Origin: an uncultured Ruminococcus sp.
Lineage (GTDB): Bacteria > Bacillota > Clostridia > Oscillospirales > Ruminococcaceae
Length of the DNA stretch: 53,669 bases
Reading direction: 5' to 3'
Assembly (NCBI GenBank): GCA_946413815.1
Contig: CAMKMD010000022.1
Location: 1 to 53,669 of the forward strand
Shown piece after piece: positions 42,711 to 51,872 of this stretch; position 1 is the first letter of the stretch, and every line of letters starts with the position of its first letter. A model generated the notes under the pieces. That model made no database searches and was not told where the DNA came from. It saw only the letters and a list, made by a program, of their open reading frames with translations. A program made the position numbers and the translations under genes.

Positions 42711-44006
42711 ATGAAGAAAATATCCGCCGGAAAGCGCCGCGCTATAATAATAACCGGTGCTGTATTGCTGGCCATTTATCTTATTGTCAGTGTGGTCTTC
42801 TGGTTCACAGGAATGCCGAAGACATTTTTCCGGTACAAGGTAAAGGAAGACAATACCATAAGCATTGACTATTATTCCGGCTTCTTTCCGCTGCTGAGGA
42901 TCCCCGACAAGATAGACGGGCTTCCGGTAACGGAGATTGATACGAGATTAAACGAGTATTATAAGGTAAACGATCACAAAGAAAGAACCAACTATCTGGC
43001 AAAGCTTACTGTGGCAGTTCATATCCCGGACAGTGTGGAAATCCTGCACTCCAACGCCTTTAATGGCTTTTCAAGTCTTACGTATGTAAACATACCCTCC
43101 GGCCTCAGATCAACAGAAAATGAAGTTTTTGCAGGAACAAAAGTCCGTAAGCTTGTTTTCCCTGAAGGGATCACAGAAATAGGAGTTGGATATGAAGAAA
43201 ACGGTTTGAACTACGATTCATTTGCATATATGAAGCAACTGAGAAAAGTGGTATTCCCGGAGAGCCTTAAAAAGATCGGCAATAATGCTTTCTCGGATTG
43301 TCCAAGGCTCAGAAAGGTAACTCTTCCAGAAGGCCTTGAAAAAATTGAATTCGGTGCTTTTCAGAAAAGCGGTCTTACTGAGATCAATATCCCAAAGAAT
43401 CTGAAAAAGATCGGCGGATGTCTTTTCAGAGAAACACCATTTGAAAAGAAGCTTGAAAATAAGACGGACGGAGATTTTATTATTCTCAACGGCGATACTA
43501 TTTACAAATACATAGGCAAGGATGAAAACGTCATCATTCCTGATAATATCACATCAATATGCGACCGGGCATTCCAGGGCAGCCCGATCAGATCGGTGAC
43601 AATACCTGAAGGTGTTAAGAAAGTCGGCGGTGCATTTGAGTTTTCCGGAATTGAAAAAATCGAACTGCCGGATACAGTCGAAGACGATGATCTCGAATTT
43701 TACTATTGCATATATCTGAAAGATATCAGACTTCCTGAGAATACCACGAAGATCCGTAACCGTGCTTTTAAGGAATGTTATAGTCTTGAGAATATTGTAC
43801 TTCCCGAAGGGATCACAGAAATCGGGGCAGATGCATTTGATTCCTGCCGATCCCTTGAAAGAATAGTTATCCCCGAAAGCGTTACATACATCGGAAGCGA
43901 TGCTTTCACAGGCTGCACATCTCTGAAGGAGGTCGTTATCAAGGGAGATCCCGTCATAGAAGAGAACGCCTTCAACGGCTGCAGCCTGCTCAGGGATAAG
44001 CCGTGA
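42711..44006 (+). CDS. membrane-anchored BspA-type LRR protein
   Basis: 431 residues starting MKKISAGKRRAIIITG; GGGTGG lies upstream, and the in-frame start 3 codons earlier is worse placed. One N-terminal TM helix (about residues 10-32) with basic residues before it suggests an N-in signal anchor. The rest is about 12 LRR-5 repeats with phrases such as LPEGITEIGADAFDSCRSL. There is no dockerin, unlike the LRR proteins at 26862 and 35230, so it is probably displayed on the membrane. Function unknown. Confidence 0.85.
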   Translation: MKKISAGKRRAIIITGAVLLAIYLIVSVVFWFTGMPKTFFRYKVKEDNTISIDYYSGFFPLLRIPDKIDGLPVTEIDTRLNEYYKVNDHKERTNYLAKLTVAVHIPDSVEILHSNAFNGFSSLTYVNIPSGLRSTENEVFAGTKVRKLVFPEGITEIGVGYEENGLNYDSFAYMKQLRKVVFPESLKKIGNNAFSDCPRLRKVTLPEGLEKIEFGAFQKSGLTEINIPKNLKKIGGCLFRETPFEKKLENKTDGDFIILNGDTIYKYIGKDENVIIPDNITSICDRAFQGSPIRSVTIPEGVKKVGGAFEFSGIEKIELPDTVEDDDLEFYYCIYLKDIRLPENTTKIRNRAFKECYSLENIVLPEGITEIGADAFDSCRSLERIVIPESVTYIGSDAFTGCTSLKEVVIKGDPVIEENAFNGCSLLRDKP

Positions 44007-44230
44007 CACAGTACTGTTCATAAGATATCTTCATGCTTCTGAACATACAGGAAAAAAGATAATATCAGCCTGCCCTGCATCTGCCTGCTCAATACTGCAA
44101 GGTCACTATAACTACTTCTGAGAATTACCCCCGAAAAAAGTGACTGTATCCAAAGACTTTCTGATCTCTGTAATAATCCCCCGTTTCCCGCAGATAATAC
44201 TACTGCATCCATAATCAACGGAGGTAATAT

Positions 44231-44335
44231 ATGAAAGCACCAGGCATAGAAAGACGCATCGACGTCCCCGGCAGGGTCGTCATACCGGGGGAGATACGCC
44301 GGATGCTGCAGATCGGGCTGTCAGTCTTCTATTGA
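44231..44335 (+). pseudogene. truncated SpoVT/AbrB-domain protein, copy 2
   Basis: 34 codons begin MKAPGIERRIDVPGRVVIPG and end IGLSVFY. The conserved Lys after VVIP is Gly here, suggesting decay. GGAGG precedes the ATG. The next 75 bases are nearly the same as those after copy 3 and read openly in another phase (TSLTAEYRFGLALR), so the pair descends from one longer unit. Confidence 0.6.
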
Positions 44336-44580
44336 CATCATTGACAGCGGAATACCGCTTCGGTCTTGCCCTCAGGATTATTGCGGATAGGGCGGGGGGA
44401 AGGTACATAAACAGAACCAGATGACCTGAATACCTGCCGCCTGCAGATCATAGAGATGACAGTTGAGCTGCTATACATTGATAATTCGTAAATACATAAG
44501 CCTAAATCACATTTAAAAAATTACGCACAAAAAGAAACATTATTAAATTACTATTTTTAGAATTACTTTCACGAAAGCTA

Positions 44581-44609
44581 TTGACAAGTGAGAGTAATCA
44601 TGATAGAAT
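44581..44609 (+). promoter_or_regulatory. promoter of the solute-binding lipoprotein gene
   Basis: TTGACA and TAGAAT 17 bases apart. The overlapping inverted repeat (44562-44598) is a candidate repressor site. The leader is about 185 bases. Confidence 0.65.
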
Positions 44610-44752
44610 ACATAAAGTTTCAGATTAATCATAATACGCAGCACCATTTTTATTATTCGCCAATCAACCGTCCAAATTACAATAATCAAGCAAATATTTG
44701 ACTGTATATCTGAAATCTTTTTAACTTGTGAAATGATGGAGTTTTGACTGGC

Positions 44753-44785
44753 GGGATGATTCATAACGAACCATCCCATTTTATA
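44753..44785 (+). promoter_or_regulatory. terminator-like hairpin in the lipoprotein leader
   Basis: A 10-bp stem with one mismatch and a 5-base loop is followed by ATTTTAT. It ends just before AAGGAG, so attenuation is possible. Confidence 0.4.
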
Positions 44786-44799
44786 TTAAGGAGTTTAAA

Positions 44800-46215
44800 A
44801 TGCTAAGAAAATATGCTTTAGTATTATCTACTACATTACTGGCGGCATCAGTTACTTCCTGTTCATCTGAGATAAAACCGGACGAACAGATATATGTAGA
44901 AAATAGCAGTAAGGAAAATGTATCTGTTTCCAATTCTGCCTCTGATCCAGAATCTGACTCATCAGCAGACATCGTTCTTATTATGCCTGTAACCGAAATG
45001 ACTGTTGGCGTTTATAGGGATGTGGTCGACGAGTTCAATGCAGAAGATAATGGATACCGGATAGAGTTTAAATATTATGATGAGTACTATGACAGCACTA
45101 TGGATACTGAAAATGCTTCAACTATGGAATCGTTTGCTCAGATAGACAATCAGATCGTTCTTGATTTTATTAAGGGCGAAAAAATTGATATTGTACCGGA
45201 TAACTCTTTTACTGATAAGGGAAGATTCAATGAACTTGTAAAAAAAGGCGCATTTACTGACCTTAATCCATTTTTGGATTCTGACGAAGAAATAAACAGG
45301 GAAACACTTAATGATCATATTCTTGAAGTTAATGAGACCAACGGAGAACTAATGACTATACCGTTATTCTATACAATCGACACTTTGTATGGCGAAACGC
45401 AGTATGTCGGAGAAAAAAGGGACTGGACATTTGATGAATTAGCCGAACACTGGAACAGAATGCCGGAAAGATCCACCTTTAACGGAAGAACTACCAAAAC
45501 CAGTGTATATGAAGGAGTGCTCAGAAGGAATCTGGCGTCATTTGTTGATATTCAAAACTGCAAAGCTTATTTTGACTCCCCTGATTTTCTGAAAGAACTT
45601 GAGTTTATCAATTCTTTCCCGCAACCGATAGGCCAGAAAACAGACCCTGATAATTCTGTTCCGGAATTTATCTCCCATGCTGAAATAGATTCTTTAGGTG
45701 CATATCACAGCCTGTCTTTCGATGACTATTTCAACAAAAGGGATATTACTATCGTCGGTTATCCATCTGACGATGACGGCGGTTCTTATCTTGAAACGAT
45801 TTTCAGATTCGGAATATCTGATAAATCAACACCTGAACAACAGAAAGGTGCCTGGTTATTCATAAAACGGTTCCTGTCTTATGATTTCCAGTATGAACTT
45901 GGCAGTCATTATTTACCTGTGAACAATGCGGCGTTTTCTGATATATGCAAGGAGTATTATTCAAGATCGGGAGAAAGCTTTACTTATACGATCGAAGGTC
46001 AGGAATGCACTGGAAGTTACCCTGACTATGATGAATACTGTGAGTTTTTGGAATATATCGACAGCGTTAAAAAGCTGGATACCGATGTAAATAACGATAT
46101 CACAAAAGTTATTGAGGAGGAGATCTGTGCAATGATCTTTGACGGGAAAAGCCCCGAGGAAACAGCTTCAGCAATTCAGAACCGGGTAGAAATACTTGTG
46201 TCTGAAATATATTAA
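44800..46215 (+). CDS. extracellular solute-binding lipoprotein
   Basis: 471 residues with a lipoprotein signal peptide (lipobox SVTSC, C21) and a Ser-rich spacer. A family 1-type solute-binding fold follows, with phrases such as VDEFNAEDNGYRIEFKYYD and KGAFTDLNPFLD. No permease or ATPase gene is adjacent, so it is an orphan binding protein that may work with a shared transporter or as a sensor. Its C terminus (IQNRVEILVSEIY) closely matches the partial protein at the right edge of the window. AAGGAG lies before the ATG; the gene is AT-rich. Confidence 0.85.
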   Translation: MLRKYALVLSTTLLAASVTSCSSEIKPDEQIYVENSSKENVSVSNSASDPESDSSADIVLIMPVTEMTVGVYRDVVDEFNAEDNGYRIEFKYYDEYYDSTMDTENASTMESFAQIDNQIVLDFIKGEKIDIVPDNSFTDKGRFNELVKKGAFTDLNPFLDSDEEINRETLNDHILEVNETNGELMTIPLFYTIDTLYGETQYVGEKRDWTFDELAEHWNRMPERSTFNGRTTKTSVYEGVLRRNLASFVDIQNCKAYFDSPDFLKELEFINSFPQPIGQKTDPDNSVPEFISHAEIDSLGAYHSLSFDDYFNKRDITIVGYPSDDDGGSYLETIFRFGISDKSTPEQQKGAWLFIKRFLSYDFQYELGSHYLPVNNAAFSDICKEYYSRSGESFTYTIEGQECTGSYPDYDEYCEFLEYIDSVKKLDTDVNNDITKVIEEEICAMIFDGKSPEETASAIQNRVEILVSEIY

Positions 46216-46250
46216 TTATCTAAGCAGAAGAAATAAGCGCTAAAACGATT

Positions 46251-46277
46251 CAGCCGGCTATCAAGCCGGCTGTTTTT
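46251..46277 (+). terminator. terminator of the lipoprotein gene
   Basis: CAGCCGGC and GCCGGCTG around a 6-base loop, followed by TTTTT. Confidence 0.9.
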
Positions 46278-46292
46278 CGCTATACAGTAACA

Positions 46293-46511
46293 TCAGTCAC
46301 TTTTCAGATTCGTCAGCAGAAGCCCCTCTGTATTCCCGTACAGGTCTTCGTTCCCTGACAGAAAGAACACGACCTTACACTTTGGCGACTTTTCTCCGCT
46401 CAGCAGCAGAGAAGTCAGCCTGCTGCGGTCATATAGCTTCTGTTCTGCTTTGGTGAGCCAGACCGCTATATAGCCCTTTCCTCCTATGAATAGTAGTGTA
46501 TTTGTAAAAAG
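46293..46511 (-). pseudogene. gene fragment without a start codon
   Basis: An open frame of 72 codons begins after a TGA and has no plausible start. It contains GGKGYIAVWLTKAEQKLYD and KCKVVFFLSGNEDLYG. The amino-acid mix looks coding. I do not recognise the family; it looks like the 3' end of a lost gene. Confidence 0.4.
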
Positions 46512-46579
46512 TCATCTGTCACAAAGTACTGTCAGCTGATGCGCGCATTCAACCTGAAGCACGTATGCAAATGAACTTG

Positions 46580-47725
46580 TTACCAAGTGGGATAAGTAGT
46601 AGTATCATCACGCCGTCTTAGTATGATGAATACAGCGATAATTGTCATAACTGCACCGACACCGATAATGATGCCTCCCCAGCCGCTTCTTGAAGCGGCT
46701 CTGTCCGGATCAACAACCTGAAAGAAGAAATCTGTCTCCGCTTCGGGAACGACCTCTCCTCCTCTTACATCGGGCGCACGCAGCTTGCCATCGTACTTCT
46801 TGGCAGGCTTCAGCACAGCGCTGAACTTTATACCGGTTTCCGGATTTGCTGCCCGTCCTCCTCCAGCACCCATACTCGGAGCAAGATCGTTTTCATTGGC
46901 ATAGCAGTTATAAAGGGTCGCAAATGAATTCTTGTAACCATAGGGAACTGAAAATAATATATATTTACCGCCGAAAACACCCCAGTATTCATCATCGATG
47001 GAATCTGAAGAGGCGTATCCGGTATTGGAGTATATCTCGTGTACTGTTCCGGAGATAACATCTCCGGCTTTTTTTCCTTCAAGGCTATCGGTGATCACCG
47101 AGCTGCCGAAATCAGAGCTCTCGGCAGCGCCCTTTGCACAGAGGATTATTCCTGCCGATACCAGCACGAGCCCGGCAACCTTCATGATCTGTACCGGAAG
47201 ACTGCATCTGATTTCCGCAGCTGCAAAGCTGACAAGCTTGTCGAAGTCGAGAGATGAATACTCAGATCTTGCAGAATCTCTGAGAAGCTCATCCTTTTCA
47301 AGTTCAGCATCCATAATGAAGCCGTTGAAATTAGGATAGCCGTAGATATTCTTTATCCTGTCATCGATCATGCAGGACTTTATGCGCAGAGCATGAACTA
47401 TAAAAACAGCAGCTATAGTCATTACAAGTCCCGGAGTGCTGAGCCTCCATATTGCCACACAAACAGTAAAGAGGGCTGCAAATCCGAGACCAAGATAGTT
47501 TCCTGCTGAGTCATGTCTGATACAGTGAAGCACCAGTTTGACAACTGCGATCAGTAGTGTCAGGAATGGTATAAAGCTCTTTTCAGACATAAGCGGCAGA
47601 AATACCGCATAGCCCAGGAGAATGTCAAGCACTCCCTGTAATATATCAAGAAAGCGCTTTTTCCTTGTCATTTTACGGAATCCGGTCTCCCGTATAAAAA
47701 AGAATTCTTTCTCTTCCTTTGTCAT
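46580..47725 (-). CDS. hypothetical multi-helix membrane protein
   Basis: 381 residues. Four hydrophobic helices occur in the first 115 residues, a fifth near 181-200 and one near the C terminus (about 348-370). Between the last two lies an extracytoplasmic domain with EYWGVFGGKYILFSVPYGYK. The N-terminal part resembles HdeD/DUF308-like small-helix proteins only weakly. The tail RRRDDTTTYPTW is cytoplasmic. GGAGG lies 6 bases before the ATG, and a good promoter precedes it. Function unknown; single-gene unit. Confidence 0.75.
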   Translation of the reverse strand: MTKEEKEFFFIRETGFRKMTRKKRFLDILQGVLDILLGYAVFLPLMSEKSFIPFLTLLIAVVKLVLHCIRHDSAGNYLGLGFAALFTVCVAIWRLSTPGLVMTIAAVFIVHALRIKSCMIDDRIKNIYGYPNFNGFIMDAELEKDELLRDSARSEYSSLDFDKLVSFAAAEIRCSLPVQIMKVAGLVLVSAGIILCAKGAAESSDFGSSVITDSLEGKKAGDVISGTVHEIYSNTGYASSDSIDDEYWGVFGGKYILFSVPYGYKNSFATLYNCYANENDLAPSMGAGGGRAANPETGIKFSAVLKPAKKYDGKLRAPDVRGGEVVPEAETDFFFQVVDPDRAASRSGWGGIIIGVGAVMTIIAVFIILRRRDDTTTYPTW

Positions 47726-47776
47726 TAAAAACCTCCGAAATACTGTATTTTTTTCTTGTGTCTGATGACAGTTTTA

Positions 47777-47805
47777 ATTATATCTTCTTTCCTGACCTGT
47801 GTCGA
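47777..47805 (-). promoter_or_regulatory. promoter of the membrane protein gene
   Basis: TCGACA (47800-47805), 17 bases and TATAAT (47777-47782) on the minus strand. Confidence 0.65.
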
Positions 47806-48055
47806 TATTTTTCATGTAAATAACGTATTATTCCTTGTCAGCAGAATGAACTGATAACATATCTTTCTGAATTAACGTACAGAATATCTCCATTTCTTCG
47901 CTGATACAAATATCAACGTTTTTTCAGGAACGCCTCTTCCGCTTTAAGTACACCATAATAACCCCCTCAAACCCACCCCATATCAGTTCGGTTCCACATA
48001 TTGACGCGTACCGGTATCTATGGTAATATAAAAAAGACAGACAGGAGGACAGATA
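47806..48055. other. intergenic region between divergent genes
   Basis: It contains only the two promoters: the one just described, and TTGACG (48001-48006), 17 bases, TAATAT (48024-48029) on the plus strand for the next lipoprotein. Nothing else is seen. Confidence 0.55.
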
Positions 48056-48670
48056 ATGAAAAAACGATTCTTAACACTATTACTCTGCACATCATTCACC
48101 CTCAGCTGCCTGACGGGCTGCGGAAGCAAACCGTCAGTTGATAACACGGTCACCGATACATCTGAGGCAGCAGAACCGCCCATAACAGGCTGGACAACCG
48201 AGAAGCTCCTCAATGCCACATCTCTCTGCGGAAAACAGCTTTCCTGTCCTCTGACCATCAATTCCCTGGGCGAGGGTTTCAGTATCGGTGAGGGTACTGA
48301 AATGGTGTATGAAAGCTCTGATGGTCCGAGAGTGGACGCAGAGCTCTTGTATAACAACGAGTACCTGGGTATCATCTATCTTGAAGCTGACTCAACAGAA
48401 GCGGTAAACAATGATACCGGGATATACTGCCTGGTTATAAATGAATACTCTGATGTATACAGGAACGGCAGCGGAAATATATCATTGAACGGTGCCGGCC
48501 TCGGAGACAGCAAGGAAATACTGACAGCCGCCCTCGGAACTCCGGCAGTGGATAATGAGGACACATATACCGTTATTTATAATATGATGAACGATGTTGA
48601 TGCAAAACTGGTCATAAGCTATGACGACGATAATAAGATATCAGGCATGACACTGAGCAATTTCCGATAA
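48056..48670 (+). CDS. small lipoprotein of unknown function
   Basis: 204 residues starting MKKRFLTLLLC, with a lipobox (SCLTGC, C22) and a linker rich in Thr/Asp/Glu. A compact C-terminal domain has LNGAGLGDSKEILTAALGTP, a pattern seen in small beta-alpha lipoproteins of Firmicutes. GGAGG lies upstream of the ATG. The next gene begins with almost the same signal peptide and is a truncated paralogue. Confidence 0.8.
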   Translation: MKKRFLTLLLCTSFTLSCLTGCGSKPSVDNTVTDTSEAAEPPITGWTTEKLLNATSLCGKQLSCPLTINSLGEGFSIGEGTEMVYESSDGPRVDAELLYNNEYLGIIYLEADSTEAVNNDTGIYCLVINEYSDVYRNGSGNISLNGAGLGDSKEILTAALGTPAVDNEDTYTVIYNMMNDVDAKLVISYDDDNKISGMTLSNFR

Positions 48671-48697
48671 TATCTTAACCTGAAGGAATACCATATA

Positions 48698-48850
48698 ATG
48701 AAAAAACGATTCGTAACACTGCTCCTCTGCACAGCTTTCACCTTCAGCTGCCTGACGGGCTGCGGAAACAGTAAGCCTGAGGAGGTTTCAGTACCTGACA
48801 CAGCATACATAATGCCGCCCAGCAAAGTTTGCGGAGGATGCCGTCCCTGA
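48698..48850 (+). pseudogene. truncated paralogue of the small lipoprotein
   Basis: 50 codons. MKKRFVTLLLC to the lipobox cysteine nearly copies the gene at 48056. After about residue 30 the reading runs into sequence that is the antisense of a broken membrane gene and stops at CGGCRP. A recombination junction near 48786 is inferred. Confidence 0.65.
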
Positions 48851-49082
48851 TCTGATGATCTGTGAGGAGATACTTCTTCCTTAGCCTGAAGTAGATAAAG
48901 ACAGGAAAAGCAAAGAGCCGGGCTATAAGGAAAAGACCGCTCCATTACTCCAGATACCTGTTGTTCACAAGATGCTTCTCGTCAAAACCGTAGTCAAAGA
49001 AGGTAAAGGCCAGCCACATGAATGTCTGCACCATAAGTGCCAGCGCCACGAAACTATCGTTCTGCCGTCTGCTGTCTTTCAT
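48785..49082 (-). pseudogene. membrane protein gene with in-frame stop and lost 3' end
   Basis: It starts after GGAGGG as MKDSRRQNDSFVALALMVQT and hits TAA (48945-48947) after 45 codons. It then continues in the same frame with a clear TM helix, WSGLFLIARLFAFPVFIYF, and a basic segment RLRKKYLLTDHQIRDG. It runs into the lipoprotein paralogue near 48786. The nonsense codon and the junction suggest decay. A short 45-residue peptide could still be made. Confidence 0.55.
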
Positions 49083-49267
49083 ACATCATCCCTCCTGTGA
49101 TATCTTTAAGTAAATTATAGCTTGCCTATGTTTCCGGTAAATCAGGAATAAGTGACGGTTATGCAGTAGTCTCAGCAAAGGACGGATCATTAAAGAAATC
49201 TGTTAATACAAAACCGACAGAACCAGAAACATCAAACGAAGGTCCATCTATAATACAAGGATACATT

Positions 49268-49720
49268 ATGAAAGCGAGTGAACTCAGATCATATATTGAC
49301 TTGAATCTTGAAGGAATAAACGATGCCGGAACCTATTCAATTCAGAAGAAACTTCAGAATAACTTTGTTAATAAGTTTGTCCAGCTTCACAATGATCATG
49401 TAACCGGCAAGCTTCTCTATTTAGATGATGTTAAGATGAGACTTTTCGTTTCTCAATCAGTAAAAGCCAGCATTACAGCAACACTTCCGCGTTATTACAC
49501 AGACGAGCAGTACGTAAATGCGGTTGTCAATTTCTATCTTAACGGAAAAATCAGCAAGAATCAGGCAATAGAGATACTTGAAAGCTTTTTCAGAAACACG
49601 GCATTAAGAATAGTAATACCCGGTGATTTCACTCTCAGACCCGGCATCATTGATTCACACGAAATTGAGATACCGATCAGAGAGACTATAGAAAGGCCCT
49701 GGAGAACAACGATTGATTAA
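49268..49720 (+). CDS. hypothetical protein
   Basis: 150 residues starting MKASELRSYIDLNLEGIND; AAGGA lies 6 bases upstream. Mostly alpha-helical in appearance, with no signal peptide and no recognised domain. The same frame is open upstream for about 49 codons with a Thr/Pro/Glu-rich stretch, so the gene could be the 3' part of a longer truncated gene. No partner is evident in this fragment-rich region. Confidence 0.55.
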   Translation: MKASELRSYIDLNLEGINDAGTYSIQKKLQNNFVNKFVQLHNDHVTGKLLYLDDVKMRLFVSQSVKASITATLPRYYTDEQYVNAVVNFYLNGKISKNQAIEILESFFRNTALRIVIPGDFTLRPGIIDSHEIEIPIRETIERPWRTTID

Positions 49721-49752
49721 AAAACGCAGTCCGCAAGAGTACTATACGCATT

Positions 49753-49809
49753 GAAAAGGGAACGCCCTGCAAAAAATGGCGTCCCCTTAATAGATATAGT
49801 TTTTTGACA
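49753..49809. repeat. intergenic hairpin repeat, second copy
   Basis: GGGAACGCC/GGCGTCCCC hairpin plus TAGTTTTTTGACA matches 6110-6166 closely. Confidence 0.7.
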
Positions 49810-49814
49810 GACTG

Positions 49815-49845
49815 ACAGGCTCACCCCGGTGAGCCTGTTTCTCTT
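49815..49845 (+). terminator. terminator hairpin
   Basis: ACAGGCTCAC and GTGAGCCTGT pair, followed by TTCTCTTAT. Confidence 0.65.
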
Positions 49846-50199
49846 ATACTGTATGCCGGCGGTCTGCGCTGCCCTTTTCATAGTGCGGAGAAAGTATCCT
49901 GCGTCAAAGGCACTCCATACCAGACCGTAATAAACCTAACGTGTATCGATAAGGCTGTACTCAAAATCGCAGCCTCTGCTTAAATTATACACGAAGTACG
50001 TTCCGTGGTGCTTTCTTGTCAGATTCTATGCATTTTATCGTCAAATTATAATGCCATTATTTATGAGAAAGAAAAAAGCTCCCCGAGCAAATTCTTATTT
50101 GCCTTTAACGCTCGGGGGGCTTAACTATTTTTTTGTTTTAGCCTTTTTGCATCATATCCGAATTTGGCGCTTTATTATAGGAAGGTTACATATAATGAT
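49846..50199. other. gene-free remnant region
   Basis: No gene is supported. It contains a strong stem, AAGCTCCCCGAGC/GCTCGGGGGGCTT (50076-50122), with T-rich DNA after it on the plus strand and A-rich before it, so it can act in either direction. Confidence 0.5.
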
Positions 50200-50318
50200 T
50201 TACTCCGCCCTCAGTGAATCAACGATTTGCATTCTTGAACCACGAAAGGCAGGATAAATACCGAACACAATTCCAATCAGAAAAGCACTCAGCGCAGCAC
50301 CGATGAAAAATGGCAGGT
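50200..50318 (-). pseudogene. C-terminal remnant of a MacB/FtsX-type ABC permease
   Basis: About 38 codons read LPFFIGAALSAFLIGIVFGI, then YPAFRG and VDSLRAE before TAA. This is the characteristic last helix and tail of MacB-type permeases (IVFGLYPA...AL-x-x-E). No start or upstream part is present. Confidence 0.6.
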
Positions 50319-50352
50319 CCCGGAGACGGATCAGAGTATGTGGTAAAAAACA

Positions 50353-50400
50353 ACACACGTATCGTAAGCAAAGCAAACGCTTACAATACGTGTGTTTTTA
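50353..50400. terminator. bidirectional terminator
   Basis: ACACACGTATCGTAAGC pairs with GCTTACAATACGTGTGT. T-runs occur on both strands. A 46-codon minus-strand frame (50331-50471, starting MNFNKAIEQLDD) crosses it and is probably not a full gene. Confidence 0.75.
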
Positions 50401-50486
50401 ATTATCTGCTTTCTCCTAGATTCAGAAGATCTGATGTCATCGAGTTGTTCAATAGCTTTGTTAAAATTCATAATTCATACCCCTTT

Positions 50487-51655
50487 TTATTGCGGAAAAT
50501 AAATGATAATAAGTGCAAGCTTGTCTGTATCGTCTAAAGCCTTGTATCCGAAATGATAACGCATTATACCATTTTCTTTATATAAGATCTGGCTCTCGTT
50601 CACCCCTGTCTCATAATCACTGCCCATAGCGTCATACAGTTCTTCATGCGCAGCACCCAGAGTCAGCCCATCTTCGAGAGCCTTGTCTATTATTTCAGGT
50701 TCCTTTGAGAGTATGAACGGATCTTCCTGTGACTGCCACCACTTTGAATACGGTAGCTCAACGTGTCTCTGCAATACCTGATTGAAACGTTTTCTTGCAA
50801 GTATATCAAGGAGTATCTCTCCAGTTCTTATTATTCCGTCATAGCCTACAGGGATATGCTCATCACCCATTGCAAGTGCAGGGATTCCAAGCTTTGCAGC
50901 TTCGGGAGCAAGTCCCTGATGACGTATGATGACGAAATCCGTCTTTACTCGGCGGAATACTTGCGGAAGCTGGTATGCCTGTGTTTTGCTGACCGTATAA
51001 TGTGGAATATCGCCATAATTGTCAACGAGATGCTTCAGCGAGTTCTGATTCTCACCGCCGCCGTCATAAACAGGATCGTGATGGAATACAACCGAGCCGT
51101 CAACTTCTATGCCAAGCTCACGGAGTACGGAAATAAGTCCGTGTGCATAAGCTGAACCTGTCATAATGAAGCCTTTCACACCTTTGAATTTCTCACGGAG
51201 TTCAAGTATTCTCGGTAACACTCTTTCGTGTTCTGACTTTATGTATGCTTCGGTTTCTTCTTCTTTGCCGACTATTTTTGCGATGGCTCTCAGCCATGCG
51301 TCAGTACCTGCAAAACCATAGGGCTGAGGAGCATCTATCTGCGGAACACCGAAATGCTGTTCAAGCACTGTTGCCATATATGAACCGAGAGTATGACAAA
51401 ATGTTGAAGTAGCAACAGCCTCCGAAGCCTGTGCAAGTTCATCGTAATTGGCACAGTCTATCATATAATTCACACGCAGTCCGAGCGGTTTGAGGATATC
51501 CGTGAAGTAGTCCGTACCCCACAGTGCAACAATGTTTATGAGGTCTTTCTGCTTCTTCGGGTTCCTCTTTACTATCTTCTGTGCAACACCGTGCTGAGAG
51601 ATATCAAAGCCCGTACTCCAGTGCTTTGAGCGGAAGCCTTCACATTCTCGGCATC
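50487..51655 (-). pseudogene. nitrogenase component 1-like oxidoreductase, N terminus lost
   Basis: The frame is open from about 51655: GCRECEGFRSKHWSTGFDIS and HGVAQKI match the Cys-cluster and STG region of NifD/NifE-like proteins. It continues through IINIVALWGTDYFTDIL-like sequence and CANYDELAQASEAVAT to a stop at 50487, about 390 codons. Roughly the first 100 residues of the family are missing. The upstream end joins the first 38 codons of a LysR gene out of frame. A GTG inside (51473) is not preceded by a ribosome site. Relatives include nitrogenase-like reductases of uncertain substrate; the neighbouring rhodanese and ThiF genes suggest sulfur metabolism (inference). Confidence 0.75.
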
Positions 51656-51766
51656 CCGTACTGCACCCGTAAGCGTAGGCTGCGCAATGAACAGTTTTTC
51701 GGCAGCCTTATTCATTGACTGTGATTCTGATATAGTAAGAAGATAGTTGATCTGTTGTAAAGTCAT
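51650..51766 (-). pseudogene. LysR-family regulator, N-terminal remnant
   Basis: MTLQQINYLLTISESQSMNK and AAEKLFIAQPTLTGAVRD are the helix-turn-helix start of a LysR protein. The reading then passes into the nitrogenase-like gene in the wrong frame and stops at 51572. GAGGTG precedes the ATG. A deletion probably fused the two genes. Confidence 0.8.
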
Positions 51767-51778
51767 AAAACACCTCGT

Positions 51779-51813
51779 AAAAAAACAGCCTCTTCGCGGC
51801 AGAAGAAGCTGTT
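51779..51813 (-). terminator. attenuator-like terminator before the LysR remnant
   Basis: AACAGCTTCTTC and GAAGAGGCTGTT form a stem on the minus strand, followed by a T7 run that ends 3 bases before the LysR ribosome site. Confidence 0.7.
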
Positions 51814-51872
51814 TTGTAGTTATTATAAATGTATTTATTGGAGGTCATACACTTAATGGTTTCAGCTAAATT

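Larger units (their letters stand above)
44336..44799. other. AT-rich intergenic region with promoter, inverted repeat and leader hairpin
   Basis: Nothing coding is seen. 44336-44413 is homologous to 53233-53311. TTGACA (44581-44586), 17 bases and TAGAAT (44604-44609) form the promoter of the lipoprotein. ATTACTTTCAC (44562-44572) and GTGAGAGTAAT (44588-44598) form an inverted repeat around the -35 box. GGGATGATTC/GAACCATCCC (44753-44777) plus ATTTTAT is terminator-like and precedes the ribosome site. Confidence 0.6.

Noticed and set aside
50331..50471. Minus-strand 46-codon frame starting MNFNKAIEQLDD
   Set aside because: It has a fair ribosome site but its second half is the arm of a strong terminator hairpin, so at most it is a remnant.
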